Positions 1 through 8,485 of a DNA stretch of 18,618 nucleotides are shown here, one piece after another; the stretch's first letter is position 1, and each line of letters opens with the position of its first letter. The notes beneath the pieces were generated by a model. The model did no database searches. It was not told the DNA's origin and was given only the letters and a program-made list of their open reading frames with translations. The stretch is taken from the NCBI GenBank assembly GCA_903929065.1, contig CAIYTJ010000719.1, forward strand, positions 1 to 18,618, given 5' to 3'. A program made the position numbers and the translations under genes. This stretch comes from an uncultured Bacteroidales bacterium. GTDB lineage: Bacteria > Bacteroidota > Bacteroidia > Bacteroidales > Paludibacteraceae.

Positions 1-333
1 ATAAAAATCGGACCAAAAGGATTTCCGAACTGAAGGATATGGCAAAACAACTGCCAGGCTGAAAATTATTCCGAATGTAAAAGCACCCGATAATTCATAC
101 CACCGGTAGCGGTAAAGCCAATCGTAAGAAATCAAATCGAAATAACCCAACGAAAACCAGAGCAAAATCGAAAGAAAAAATACGAAAATACCGTTGAGGC
201 GATATTTCATTTTCTCAGTAGAACCAGGTTTTGAAACATAACCAATTACCTGGCGGGCAGGCAAAAAACCGTTCAACAGAAATAAAGCCACGTAAAGAAG
301 CGTTGGGACAAAAAAAGCGACTATTTTATCCAT
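1..333 (-). CDS. ERG4/ERG24-type sterol reductase-like membrane protein (partial)
   Basis: This is the N-terminal 111 residues of a gene whose 3' part lies beyond the left edge; no stop is reached. I translated it by hand from an ATG at 333. The protein is strongly hydrophobic, with predicted membrane segments near residues 5-22, 47-65 and 83-98. The stretch LPARQVIGYV, followed about 15 residues later by KYRLNG, matches the N-terminal signature of the ERG4/ERG24 (C14/C24 sterol reductase) family, in which a LPG..G.V segment precedes Y-(R/x)-NG. Bacterial members of this superfamily are mostly uncharacterised membrane reductases, so the real substrate is unknown and sterols should not be assumed. 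It is divergent from dnaN across a 203-bp spacer with a -7 box for each direction. Family assignment is fairly likely; function is not known. Confidence 0.6.
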   Translation of the reverse strand, partial: MDKIVAFFVPTLLYVALFLLNGFLPARQVIGYVSKPGSTEKMKYRLNGIFVFFLSILLWFSLGYFDLISYDWLYRYRWYELSGAFTFGIIFSLAVVLPYPSVRKSFWSDFY

Positions 334-376
334 ATTATTAGTTTTTTAGATTATTCGGTTTTATCTTAATTCGGGT

Positions 377-384
377 CAAAGTTA
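377..384 (-). promoter_or_regulatory. Candidate Bacteroidota -7 box for the ERG4/ERG24-like gene
   Basis: On the minus strand this reads TAACTTTG, a full match to TAnnTTTG, about 43 bases upstream of the ATG at 333. No clear TTTG -33 box is visible at the expected distance, so this rests on the -7 element and position only. Confidence 0.4.
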
Positions 385-490
385 TATAATTTCAGTTGAT
401 TTATTTTTAAATTCAGGGCAATATACTCCATTCGCAAATCTTTTTAACTAAAAACATCCGTGGAATTTTCATTTCTATAAAAATATTCAT

Positions 491-498
491 TACATTTG
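491..498 (+). promoter_or_regulatory. Candidate Bacteroidota -7 box for dnaN
   Basis: TACATTTG matches TAnnTTTG and lies 38 bases upstream of the dnaN ATG at 537, which would give a leader of about 30 bases. The -33 region is only a weak TTTTC around 466-470. There is no Shine-Dalgarno sequence before the start codon, as is usual in this phylum. Confidence 0.45.
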
Positions 499-536
499 CT
501 AAATTATTTTCAAACGTAAATTTAAATCCAATCCAT

Positions 537-1673
537 ATGAAGTTCATTGTTTCAAGCACCGACCTATTGAGCCATTTACAAGCCATCAGCCGTGTAATAA
601 ACAACAAAAATTCGTTGCCAATTTTAGACAATTTTCTCCTTCAACTCGAAGGCAAGACGCTTACCATGACTGCTTCCGATATTGAAACCACGTTGATAAC
701 CTCAATGGAAGTGGAAACTGCCGAAGGAAACGGTAAAGTTGCAGTGGCATCACGTTTATTGCTTGATACTTTGCGTGAATTTTCGGAACAACCGCTCACT
801 TTCAATATAAACGATTCCAATCTGGCGCTTGTTATTTCGTCGGCAAACGGATCTTATAATTTTATTGGTCAGAATGGCGATGAATATCCACGCATGCCTC
901 AATTACAGGAAGATGCACGCACATTGGCCATGCCGGTTGCAACGTTGTCATCCGGAATTTCAAAAACACTTTTCTGTACAGCCGACGACGAATTACGCCC
1001 GGTAATGAACGGTATTTTCTTTGATATTACTGCTGAAAACCTCACGTTGGTGGCAACCGATGCTCATAAACTGGTTCGTTACAAAACAACTCATACTTCT
1101 GTTTCGATTGAAGGAGAAGAAACAGTGAATTTTATTCTGCCTAAGAAACCGGCTACCATGTTGAAAAACATTTTGCCAAAGGAAAGCGGTGAAGTGGAAA
1201 TTCGTTTCGATAATAAAAATGCCCATTTCAAATTGGGAAATTATACGATGATTTGCCGTCAGGTTGAAGGCCGATTCCCAAATTACAACGGTGTAATTCC
1301 AAAAAATAATCCTTTCAAAGTCATTATCGACCGTGTGACAATTTTGAATGCTTTGAAACGCGTTTCGGTTTTTGCCAATCAGGCCAGCAACCTGGTGAAA
1401 CTGGCTATCAGCGGCAATTTGATTCATATTTCGGCTCAGGATATTGATTTCTCCATTTCAGCGGAAGAAACCATTTCGTGCCAGTTCGAAGGCGATCCGA
1501 TTAAAATCGGTTTCAAATCTTCATTCCTGATTGAAATTTTGGGAAATATAAATGCCTCAGACATTGTTATGGAACTTTCGGATGCTTCACGTGCCGGCTT
1601 AATTTTGCCATTCGAAAACGAAGCTAATGAAGAAATACTCATGTTGTTGATGCCGATGTTGCTGAACGATTAA
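537..1673 (+). CDS. dnaN: DNA polymerase III subunit beta (sliding clamp)
   Basis: The 378-residue protein is the ring-shaped clamp that tethers DNA polymerase III and other DNA enzymes to the template. Length and pattern fit the family: three repeated clamp domains at roughly residues 1-125, 130-250 and 255-378. Recognisable signatures are the N-terminal MKFIVSSTDLLSHLQAISRV, the ATDAHKLVRYK segment in the second domain, the GRFPNYNGVIP segment at the domain boundary, and a C-terminal LLMPMLLND tail that corresponds to the family's conserved (P)MR(L)-type end and helps form the protein-binding pocket. The ATG is preceded by an AT-rich leader and a -7 box. The next gene downstream is a DnaQ-type exonuclease, but a terminator hairpin lies between them, so co-transcription is not certain. 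Confidence 0.97.
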   Translation: MKFIVSSTDLLSHLQAISRVINNKNSLPILDNFLLQLEGKTLTMTASDIETTLITSMEVETAEGNGKVAVASRLLLDTLREFSEQPLTFNINDSNLALVISSANGSYNFIGQNGDEYPRMPQLQEDARTLAMPVATLSSGISKTLFCTADDELRPVMNGIFFDITAENLTLVATDAHKLVRYKTTHTSVSIEGEETVNFILPKKPATMLKNILPKESGEVEIRFDNKNAHFKLGNYTMICRQVEGRFPNYNGVIPKNNPFKVIIDRVTILNALKRVSVFANQASNLVKLAISGNLIHISAQDIDFSISAEETISCQFEGDPIKIGFKSSFLIEILGNINASDIVMELSDASRAGLILPFENEANEEILMLLMPMLLND

Positions 1674-1681
1674 TAAGAACC

Positions 1682-1720
1682 AAGAGCAAAGAACCAAGAA
1701 TCAAGACTGGATTTGCTCTT
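1682..1720 (+). repeat. Inverted repeat with CAAGA word repeats downstream of dnaN
   Basis: Nine-base arms AAGAGCAAA (1682-1690) and TTTGCTCTT (1712-1720) are perfectly complementary across a 21-base loop, and are followed by TTTTAT. The loop is made of degenerate repeats of the word CCAAGA/TCAAGA. It could act as a first weak terminator after dnaN or be a decayed intergenic repeat element. A partner inverted copy, differing at 2 of 14 bases, lies at 1803-1816. Confidence 0.5.
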
Positions 1721-1736
1721 TTATAAAAAATAATGA

Positions 1737-1773
1737 AAGGTCTAAGGTCGTAAGTCTTTAGACCTTCTTTTTC
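1737..1773 (+). terminator. Rho-independent terminator after dnaN
   Basis: An 11-bp stem pairs 1737-1747 (AAGGTCTAAGG) with 1756-1766 (CTTTAGACCTT). It contains one G-T wobble and an eight-base loop, and is followed by CTTTTTTC. It lies 64 bases after the dnaN stop and about 80 bases before the exonuclease start, so it probably ends the dnaN transcript. Confidence 0.75.
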
Positions 1774-1850
1774 TAAAAAATATTACAACATCAAAATCCA
1801 CTCAATTCAAGTCTTGGCTCTTTTATCATGGATCTAAAATCTAAAAAAGA

Positions 1851-2618
1851 ATGAAACTCAATCTAAAAAATCCAATCGTTTTCTTCGATCTAGAAACTAC
1901 CGGAACCAATATCGTCTCTGACCGTATTGTCGAAATTTCCTATCATAAAGTTTCACCAAACGGACGCGAAGAAACGAAAACCATCCGCATAAATCCCGAA
2001 ATGCCCATTCCGCAAAGTGCAACCGAAATTCATGGTATTACTGATGCTGACGTTGCCGATTGCCCGACTTTTAAACTGGTTGCCAGGGAAATTGTCCGTG
2101 ATATTGAAGGTTGCGATTTAGCCGGTTATAATTCCAACCGGTTTGATATTCCTTTACTGGCTGAAGAATTGCTACGTGCCGAAGTGGATATTGACCTTAT
2201 GAAACGCAAATTTGTCGACGTTCAGGTAATTTTTCATAAACTGGAAGCAAGAACATTAGCGGCTGCATATAAATTCTACTGCGAAAAAGATTTAATTGGT
2301 GCACACGGTGCTGAAGCTGATACTTTGGCTACTTATGAAGTGTTGCAAGCTCAATTGGATCGTTATCCGGAACTGAAAAACGACATCGAATTTCTATCAA
2401 AATTTACCACTCAAAATGATAATGTCGATTTTGCCGGACGAATAATTTACAATGAAAAAGGTGAAGAAATTATCAACTTTGGCAAATACAAAGGCAAAAA
2501 AGTGACTGACGTGCTGAAAACGGATATGGGTTATTACGGCTGGATGATGAACAGTGATTTTTCGCTTCACACCAAAAAAGTGTTGACAAATATCAAATTG
2601 AGGGATTTTAATAAATAG
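1851..2618 (+). CDS. DnaQ-type 3'-5' exonuclease with C-terminal DUF3820-like domain
   Basis: The 255-residue protein carries a DEDDh exonuclease domain (about residues 8-170). Exo I is FDLETTG with D13 and E15, Exo II is the NSNRFDIPLL segment with D99, and Exo III is HGAEAD with H152 and D157. All five metal or catalytic residues are present, so it should be active on DNA or RNA 3' ends. Residues about 208-250 (FGKYKGKKVTDVL followed by YYGWMM) form a small separate module resembling DUF3820, a domain of unknown role often found on exonucleases. Its position after the sliding-clamp gene suggests a proofreading or repair role, but it might equally be an RNase T-like enzyme. No Shine-Dalgarno sequence precedes the ATG. 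Family call firm; exact substrate unknown. Confidence 0.9.
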   Translation: MKLNLKNPIVFFDLETTGTNIVSDRIVEISYHKVSPNGREETKTIRINPEMPIPQSATEIHGITDADVADCPTFKLVAREIVRDIEGCDLAGYNSNRFDIPLLAEELLRAEVDIDLMKRKFVDVQVIFHKLEARTLAAAYKFYCEKDLIGAHGAEADTLATYEVLQAQLDRYPELKNDIEFLSKFTTQNDNVDFAGRIIYNEKGEEIINFGKYKGKKVTDVLKTDMGYYGWMMNSDFSLHTKKVLTNIKLRDFNK

Positions 2619-2665
2619 TCGTAAATCCGGTTAATAAGTCAATCTAATTGAAATTCATTACTTTT

Positions 2666-2680
2666 TGGCACAATCATTGT
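2666..2680 (+). promoter_or_regulatory. Possible sigma-54 (-24/-12) promoter for the secreted LTxxQ gene
   Basis: TGGCAC, five bases, then TTGT resembles the sigma-54 consensus TGGCAC-N5-TTGC with one mismatch (T for C at -12). It lies 40 bases upstream of the ATG at 2721. A competing reading is a housekeeping promoter with TTG at 2680-2682 and TATATTTC at 2705-2712, which would leave almost no leader. Confidence 0.3.
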
Positions 2681-2720
2681 TGCATTTTTTAATAATCTGC
2701 ATAATATATTTCACATTTCA

Positions 2721-3386
2721 ATGAAACCGCTAAAATTTGTTTTCGTTATTCTGTTGTTTTTAATGGCTTTTTCTGCATTCAGTCAGGAAAATCCGAACAT
2801 TATCAGACGAACACCTGAACAAGAAGCAATTAAGCAAACCGAAAAGCTTCAACAAGAATTAAATCTTACCTCCGAACAAGCAAAGCAAGTTTACGAAATC
2901 AATCTGAAGTACGCCCGCGAACGTCAACTTTCGAATAAACGGAGTGAAGCTATGGAGCGAATGAAGAACAAAAATGCTGAAATTCAACAGGTTTTAAATC
3001 CGGAACAAAACAATAAACTTCAAACAAAGCGTTACGAAAGAAGTACCATCGAAACTGGTAATATAATTCAAAACAGACCGGTAAATCCTTCGTTCAGACC
3101 AAATCAGGAATCGCAACCTAATCAGACTGTGCGGGTTCAACCTACTGAACGTCCGACCCGAAACACTTTCAGACCATCAACACCTACAACTTCCGGTGGA
3201 ACTTCAACTCCACAAGCTGTGCGCCGTTCTACTACGACCACACAGCCCAATCAAACCAGTCAATCAAGCCAACCGCCAAGAACCAATCCTTCGGCTGTTA
3301 GACCGTCATCAACCCCTGTACAGACTCCGTCACCAAGCTACACACCGCATAGAATTGAGACTCCACCAAGTCAGAATCGCAGATAA
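2721..3386 (+). CDS. Secreted LTxxQ-type protein with Q/P/T/S-rich tail
   Basis: The 221-residue protein begins with a clear signal peptide (KPLK, then a hydrophobic run to about residue 19, with cleavage near SAFSQ), so it is exported to the periplasm or beyond. Residues about 33-100 are charged and helical and contain LNLTSEQAKQVYEIN (LTSEQ at 49-53). This fits the LTxxQ pattern of Spy/CpxP-like periplasmic proteins and of small Bacteroidota proteins of that shape. Residues about 110-221 are low complexity, rich in Q, N, P, T, S and R, and probably disordered. It is followed after three bases by trmN6, so the two are probably co-transcribed and translationally coupled, though they share no obvious function. 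A Spy-like chaperone or stress role is only inference. Confidence 0.65.
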   Translation: MKPLKFVFVILLFLMAFSAFSQENPNIIRRTPEQEAIKQTEKLQQELNLTSEQAKQVYEINLKYARERQLSNKRSEAMERMKNKNAEIQQVLNPEQNNKLQTKRYERSTIETGNIIQNRPVNPSFRPNQESQPNQTVRVQPTERPTRNTFRPSTPTTSGGTSTPQAVRRSTTTTQPNQTSQSSQPPRTNPSAVRPSSTPVQTPSPSYTPHRIETPPSQNRR

Positions 3387-3389
3387 TTT

Positions 3390-4103
3390 ATGTCCAATCC
3401 GTATTTCAGATTCAAACAATTTACTATTTTTCACGATAAATGTGCCATGAAAGTTGGCATAGACGGAGTTTTACTTGGCACCTGGACGCCTGTTGGAAAT
3501 GCGCGTAAAATGCTGGATGTAGGATGCGGAACCGGTTTAATTGCAATGATGCTGGCTCAACGAAGCGAAGCTGAAATCACGTGCATTGATATTGACGAAA
3601 ATGCCGTATTACAGGCAATTGAAAATGTCAGAAACTCACCATGGCCAAACAGAATAGCTGTTTTGCAAAATTCATTTCAGGATTTTGCCAGCATTTCAAC
3701 CGATAGGTTTGATTTGATTATTTCCAATCCACCCTATTTCGTAAATTCATTGAAAGCACCCGATGAAAACCGCACCGCAGCACGCCATACCGATTCGTTG
3801 ACTCACGAAGAACTTATTGTGAATGCGCTCAAACTCCTGAATCCAAGCGGCCGAATCTGCCTTATTCTTCCGGTTGTCGAAGCTTTGCAATGCATCCAAT
3901 TTGCTGAAAGCAAAGGATTGTGCTGTTCAAAACAACTTACTGTTTTTCCGAAACCCGGAGTTCAGGCAAAAAGGTTTTTGTTGGAATTCAGTCGGACCCC
4001 GCAGGAAAAATCAGAAACGGAATTGACCATTGAATCGGAAATCCGGCACCACTATTCTCCCGAATTTACAGAGTTGGCTAAAGATTTTTATTTGAAACTC
4101 TAA
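3390..4103 (+). CDS. trmN6: tRNA1(Val) (adenine(37)-N6)-methyltransferase
   Basis: The 237-residue protein is a class I SAM-dependent methyltransferase that methylates N6 of A37 next to the anticodon of tRNA1(Val). The opening segment (FRFKQFTIFHDKCAMKVGIDGVLLG) is the typical N-terminus of this family. The SAM-binding loop is LDVGCGTGL (D43, G45, G47, G49), the acidic end of strand 2 is IDIDE (about 66-70), and the catalytic motif is NPPY at 113-116, the signature of N6-adenine methylation. Length matches the family (about 235-245). The start lies three bases after the stop of the secreted protein gene, so translation is probably coupled; no Shine-Dalgarno sequence is seen. Confidence 0.9.
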   Translation: MSNPYFRFKQFTIFHDKCAMKVGIDGVLLGTWTPVGNARKMLDVGCGTGLIAMMLAQRSEAEITCIDIDENAVLQAIENVRNSPWPNRIAVLQNSFQDFASISTDRFDLIISNPPYFVNSLKAPDENRTAARHTDSLTHEELIVNALKLLNPSGRICLILPVVEALQCIQFAESKGLCCSKQLTVFPKPGVQAKRFLLEFSRTPQEKSETELTIESEIRHHYSPEFTELAKDFYLKL

Positions 4104-4105
4104 AC

Positions 4106-4143
4106 AAAAAAAAGCAGCAAACCAATGAACGATTTACTGCTTT
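4106..4143 (-). terminator. Terminator after trxA, probably bidirectional with trmN6
   Basis: Arms AAAGCAG-c-AAA (4111-4121) and TTT-a-CTGCTTT (4133-4143) pair with one mismatch. On the minus strand the stem is followed by a run of eight T (4106-4113), ideal for ending trxA. On the plus strand it is followed by a weaker T-rich stretch, so it may also end trmN6. Confidence 0.7.
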
Positions 4144-4158
4144 ACTTTCAATACTTTT

Positions 4159-4473
4159 TTACAACAGGGCTTCTACTTTTGCAGCTAAAACCGATTTCTG
4201 AGCAACGCCTACTTGTTTGTCAACCAACTGGCCATCTTTGAAGAACAAAATGGTCGGAATGTTACGAATGCCATAAATTTCAGGCGTTTCAACATTTTCG
4301 TCTACATCCATTTTGCCGATGGTCACTTTGCCATCGTATTCCTTTGCCAGTTCTTCCACTACCGGACCGACCATGCGGCAAGGACCACACCATTCTGCCC
4401 AAAAATCAATTACTACAGGTTTTCCGCTGTTGATAATTTCTTTGATGTTTCCATCGTTAAATTCTAATGCCAT
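4159..4473 (-). CDS. trxA: Thioredoxin
   Basis: This is a 104-residue cytoplasmic thiol-disulfide reductant of the usual length. The active site is WCGPC at 28-32 within FWAEWCGPCRM, the buried acid is D23, and the cis-proline is P73 in IRNIPTILFF. All are canonical. It lies 115 bases downstream of dnaE on the same strand, an order common in Bacteroidales, and may have its own promoter in that AT-rich gap, where I could not define a full box. The ATG follows ACTATATATT with no Shine-Dalgarno sequence. Confidence 0.96.
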   Translation of the reverse strand: MALEFNDGNIKEIINSGKPVVIDFWAEWCGPCRMVGPVVEELAKEYDGKVTIGKMDVDENVETPEIYGIRNIPTILFFKDGQLVDKQVGVAQKSVLAAKVEALL

Positions 4474-4588
4474 AATATATAGTTTTTTAAAATGTTTATT
4501 CGAAGTTGACTGTAAAACAGCATTCTGTTCTAATTGTTTATAATTAAGTACAAATAGCGGTATACATAAATTCTATACCAGTATTGGA

Positions 4589-7500
4589 TTAATGAGCGTT
4601 AAACTCAATCATTCCTTCATTTTGAGCACGTTTCAAAACGTGATATACTTTGGTGTTAATTTGCAAACGATGCTGGCGAGCAAATAAAACTACTTTGTTT
4701 GGCGAAAGTTCGTCGACCACATGCACATACAAATTCACTTTCCCTTTATTATTCAGAACCAAATCACTCAATTCGACCGCAAAATCATCAGTCAGTTGCT
4801 GAACCGGTATTGTCAGCGTTAATGTGTTGATTAATTTATCTTTTACTTCCGAGAAAACCTCAATTTTCTGAATTTTCAGTTCCAGTTCCTTGGGCGAATT
4901 CGGATCGGAAGGTTTATTATACTTATAATCCGAGCCTTTTTCCTGAACTATGGCATTGATATACAAATACAAATCCTTAATCATGTACTTGCCAAACTCT
5001 ACATAATTTTTTCCAAATAAGGCAAACTCATAGGCTCCCACATAATCTTCGAGCGTAAAAATGCCGTATGGATTTCCTGCTTTTGAGGTTCCATGACGGA
5101 AATTGGTAACCATGCCGCCAATTTTCAACACTTTTCCCTGTAAGGAATTAAAATCTTTTAAATCTACCGTAGTTGTGTTGCAAATATGATTTATTTCAAA
5201 TTCAAATTCATCCAGCGGATGCGCCGAAAGATACATGCCAATCAAATCGCGCTCTTTATTCAAGCGTTCCAACGGCGACCATTCAGGCGAATAAGGTATT
5301 TCAGGTTTAGCAATATCAATGGCATCCAATCCTCCGAAGAGCGAATTTTTAGTCATGGCCATATCGGTTTGATACTTGTTTCCATAACGCAAAATGGTTT
5401 CCAACACCTGTTCGCCTTTGCTGTTTTCGATGAAAAGTTGCTCGCGGCGAATATCCGGAAAACTATCGAAAGCGCCCGACAATGCCAGGCTTTCCATGGC
5501 ACGCTTGTTACAGGCGGTGAGGTTCACGCGTTCAATCAAATCGAACATGCCTTTGTATTTCCCATTGGCTTTACGTTCGTTCACAATGGCCTCTACGGCA
5601 CCTTCGCCCACTCCTTTCACGCCGCCAAGCCCGAAACGAATATTTCCTTCGCTGTTCACGGTAAAAGTCAGATCACTTTCGTTCACATCCGGTCCCATAA
5701 CGCTCATGCCAAGGTTTTTGCATTCGTCCATGAATTTTCCAACCTCGGTAATATCATCCTTATTGCGCGTTAAGTTGGCAGCCATAAACTCCGCCGGATA
5801 ATGCGCTTTCAGGTAAGCGGTTTGGTAAGCAATCCACGAATAACAGGTGGCATGCGATTTATTGAAAGCATATTTGGCAAACTCAGCCCAGTCGCTCCAG
5901 ATTTGTTCCAGTTTTTCATCCGGACCAAAACCGTTTTTCTGGCAGCCCTGCATGAACTTCACCTTCAGCTTTTCCATTTTGTCGATGAGCTTTTTACCCA
6001 TCGCCTTGCGCAACTCGTCCGATTCACCACGCGTAAATCCGGCCAAATCGCGGCTCAGAAGCATGACCTGTTCCTGGTAAACTGTAATTCCGTAGGTATC
6101 ATGCAAACGCTTTTCCATAATCGGAAAAGCATATTCAATTTTTTCACGCCCGTGTTTGCGGTTTACAAACTGCGGAATATATTGCATTGGACCCGGACGG
6201 TACAGTGCATTCATGGCAATCAAATCTTCAAATTGTGTCGGTTGAAGATTGATTAAATGCTTTTGCATTCCGGCCGATTCGAACTGGAATGTCCCAACGG
6301 TGAGTCCTTTGCTGAACAGCTGATATGTTTTTATGTCGTCAATCGGAATGGCATCAATGTCGAGATCGATTCCTTTCGATTTTTTGATATTGGATAATGC
6401 TTCTTTGATGATGGACAAGGTTTTCAGTCCCAGAAAGTCCATTTTTATCAGCCCGATTTCCTCAATGACCGAACCTTCGTACTGTGTCACAAGCATTTCC
6501 TCGTTGGTTTCCTTGTCAACCGCTGTGCTGAGTGGAACCAGGTTTGTCAGGTCGTCCGCACCGATAATTACACCACAGGCGTGAACACCGGTTTGACGAA
6601 CCGTGCCTTCCAGCATTTCTGCATAACGAAGTGTGTTTGACAGGTTCAAATCCGACGAATTGCGGGCAGTTTGAAGTTCCGGCACATATTTCAGGCAGTT
6701 GGCAATGGTCACTTTGGGTGCTTTTCCATCACTTCCTTCGGGAAATTTATCCGGAATAAGTTTAGTCAATCGGTCGGCTTCCGAAAGTGGCAATCGCTGA
6801 ACACGCGCCACGTCTTTTATCGACGATTTGGTGGCCATCGTTCCATAAGTAATGATGTGTGCCACCCGCTCTTTGCCATATTTATCGGTAACCCACCGCA
6901 ACACCTGGCCACGACCGTCATCATCAAAGTCAATATCAATATCGGGCATTGAAATACGGTCCGGATTCAGGAAACGCTCGAACAGCAAATCGTATTTCAA
7001 CGGGTCAATATCAGTAATCCGCAGGCAATACGCCACCACTGAACCTGCAGCCGAACCACGACCAGGTCCAACCGAAACTTTCATTTCGCGGGCAGCATTA
7101 ATAAAATCCTGAACGATGAGAAAATAGCCGGGAAATCCCATTTCTTTCATCGTTTTCAGTTCGAAAATCAATGCGTTCTTTGAGTTCATCATTTAATATT
7201 TCGCCGTAACGTTGATTTGCTCCTTCGTACGCAAGTTTAGCCAGATAATCGGCTTCAAGCTTGACACGCACCACTTTTTCGTATCCACCGAGCAATTCAA
7301 AACGATCCTTAAACTCTTCACGGAGCATTTCGGCTGTGAATTTTTTACGGTATTCATCTTCCGTTCCAAAATCAACCGGAATGGGGAAAACCGGCATCAT
7401 GGCATTGGAATCGATATCGTAAAACTCTACTTTATTTGCTATTTCAAGTGTGTTTTCAAGTGCTTCCGGTATATCAGCAAAAACCTGAGTCATTTCCACC

Positions 7501-8381
7501 GGAGTTTTGAGCCATTCTTGTTTGGTGTAACGCATGCGGTTCGGGTCTTCCAGATCTTTCCCCGTACTCAGGCAAATAAGCCTTTCGTGCGCTTCACCGT
7601 GTTCTTCTTCCACGAAGTGAACATCGTTGGAAGCAATAATTTTTGTATTGGTTTTTTGGGCGAGTTTTATCAGTTCCTCGTTTTGAATGCTTTGTTTTTC
7701 GTAAGTTGAATAATCAGCGTTCGGCTTGTCGGTTTTGTGACGTTGCAACTCGATATAAAAATCGTCTCCAAATACCCGTTTAAACCACATAATGGATTTT
7801 TCAGCTCCTGCTAAATCACCATTTTCTACTTTCTTGTGGATTTCGCCGCCCAGACACGCCGAAGACACAATCAATCCTTCGCTGTATTTTTCCAGAATTT
7901 CATGGTCGATACGCGGACGGTAATACATGCCATCAATCCACGAAGTGGAAATCAGTTTACACAAATTCCGGTACCCGGTTTTGTTTTTGGCAAGCAAAAT
8001 AAGGTGGTAACCGCTGCGGTCATCCTGATCGTTTTTGGAAAGCCGCCCTCGCTTGGCCACATACGTTTCACAGCCGATAATCGGTTTGAATAATTTGCGG
8101 TTATCGTCTGCCAGTTCTTTTAAAAGCTGTGCCCGGTCTTCTTCCGAAAGGTCTTCTGCTTTCAGTTTTTTGTGAGTAAGTTCAAGCTGGCAATGTATTT
8201 TACTATTTTTCTTTTTTACGTAGTTGAAAAATTCCTTCACTCCAAACATATTACCGTGGTCGGTAAGTGCCACGGCATTCATCCCGTTTTTGGCCGCTTT
8301 ATCCACCAGTCCCGAAATGCTTGACATGCCGTCGAGAATGGAATAATGCGAGTGAACGTGAAGATGAACAAAGGAATTCAT
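4589..8381 (-). CDS. dnaE: DNA polymerase III subunit alpha, interrupted by a frameshift
   Basis: This is the replicative polymerase catalytic subunit. As read, it is split into an N-terminal frame (8381 to 7098, 427 codons) and an overlapping C-terminal frame (7192 to 4589). Removing one base from the four-base run at 7164-7167 joins KERIDF to ELKTMKEMGFPG and gives one 1263-residue protein, normal for Bacteroidota DnaE. The PHP domain (1 to about 300) has HLHVH near residue 6, TDHGN at 40-44, GCETYV at 103-108 and SNDVHF at 251-256. Palm aspartates are in PDIDIDF (about 480-484) and in KMDFLGL (about 648). The GPGRGSAAGS segment and a C-terminal OB-fold (GKVLKIGGMVTNFRHGTSKAG) are present. 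It lies downstream of aroK and the OmpA-type gene, and upstream of trxA. Since the gene is essential, an assembly error is the simplest explanation. Confidence 0.93.
7164..7167 (-). other. dnaE: Frameshift site in dnaE (extra base in a 4-base homopolymer)
   Basis: The minus strand reads GATTTTCGAACTG. With four T the frame runs on for about 21 non-homologous codons to a stop at 7098; with three T it continues as IDFELKT into the polymerase domain. The flanking protein on both sides is typical DnaE, so a single inserted base is the only change needed. Confidence 0.85.
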
Positions 8382-8485
8382 GGTAAGCAGCAGTTTATGT
8401 GTAATTTACAATCTGAGATTCAGACCAAATTTGAACTGCTAAGATACGGCAATTTTTGAAAGCTTACGAGATTTTTAGGAAGAAG

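Noticed and set aside
993..1427. 144-codon minus-strand ORF antisense to dnaN.
   Set aside because: It is fully inside dnaN, which is unmistakable, and its translation has no recognisable features.
2666..2684. Canonical sigma-54 promoter using TGGCAC and TTGCA.
   Set aside because: The TTGC that matches fully is eight bases from TGGCAC instead of five; only the imperfect TTGT has the right spacing, so I kept it as a low-confidence candidate.
5186..6952. Several long plus-strand ORFs (up to 195 codons) antisense to dnaE.
   Set aside because: They mirror the codon structure of a well-conserved polymerase on the other strand and show no family features.
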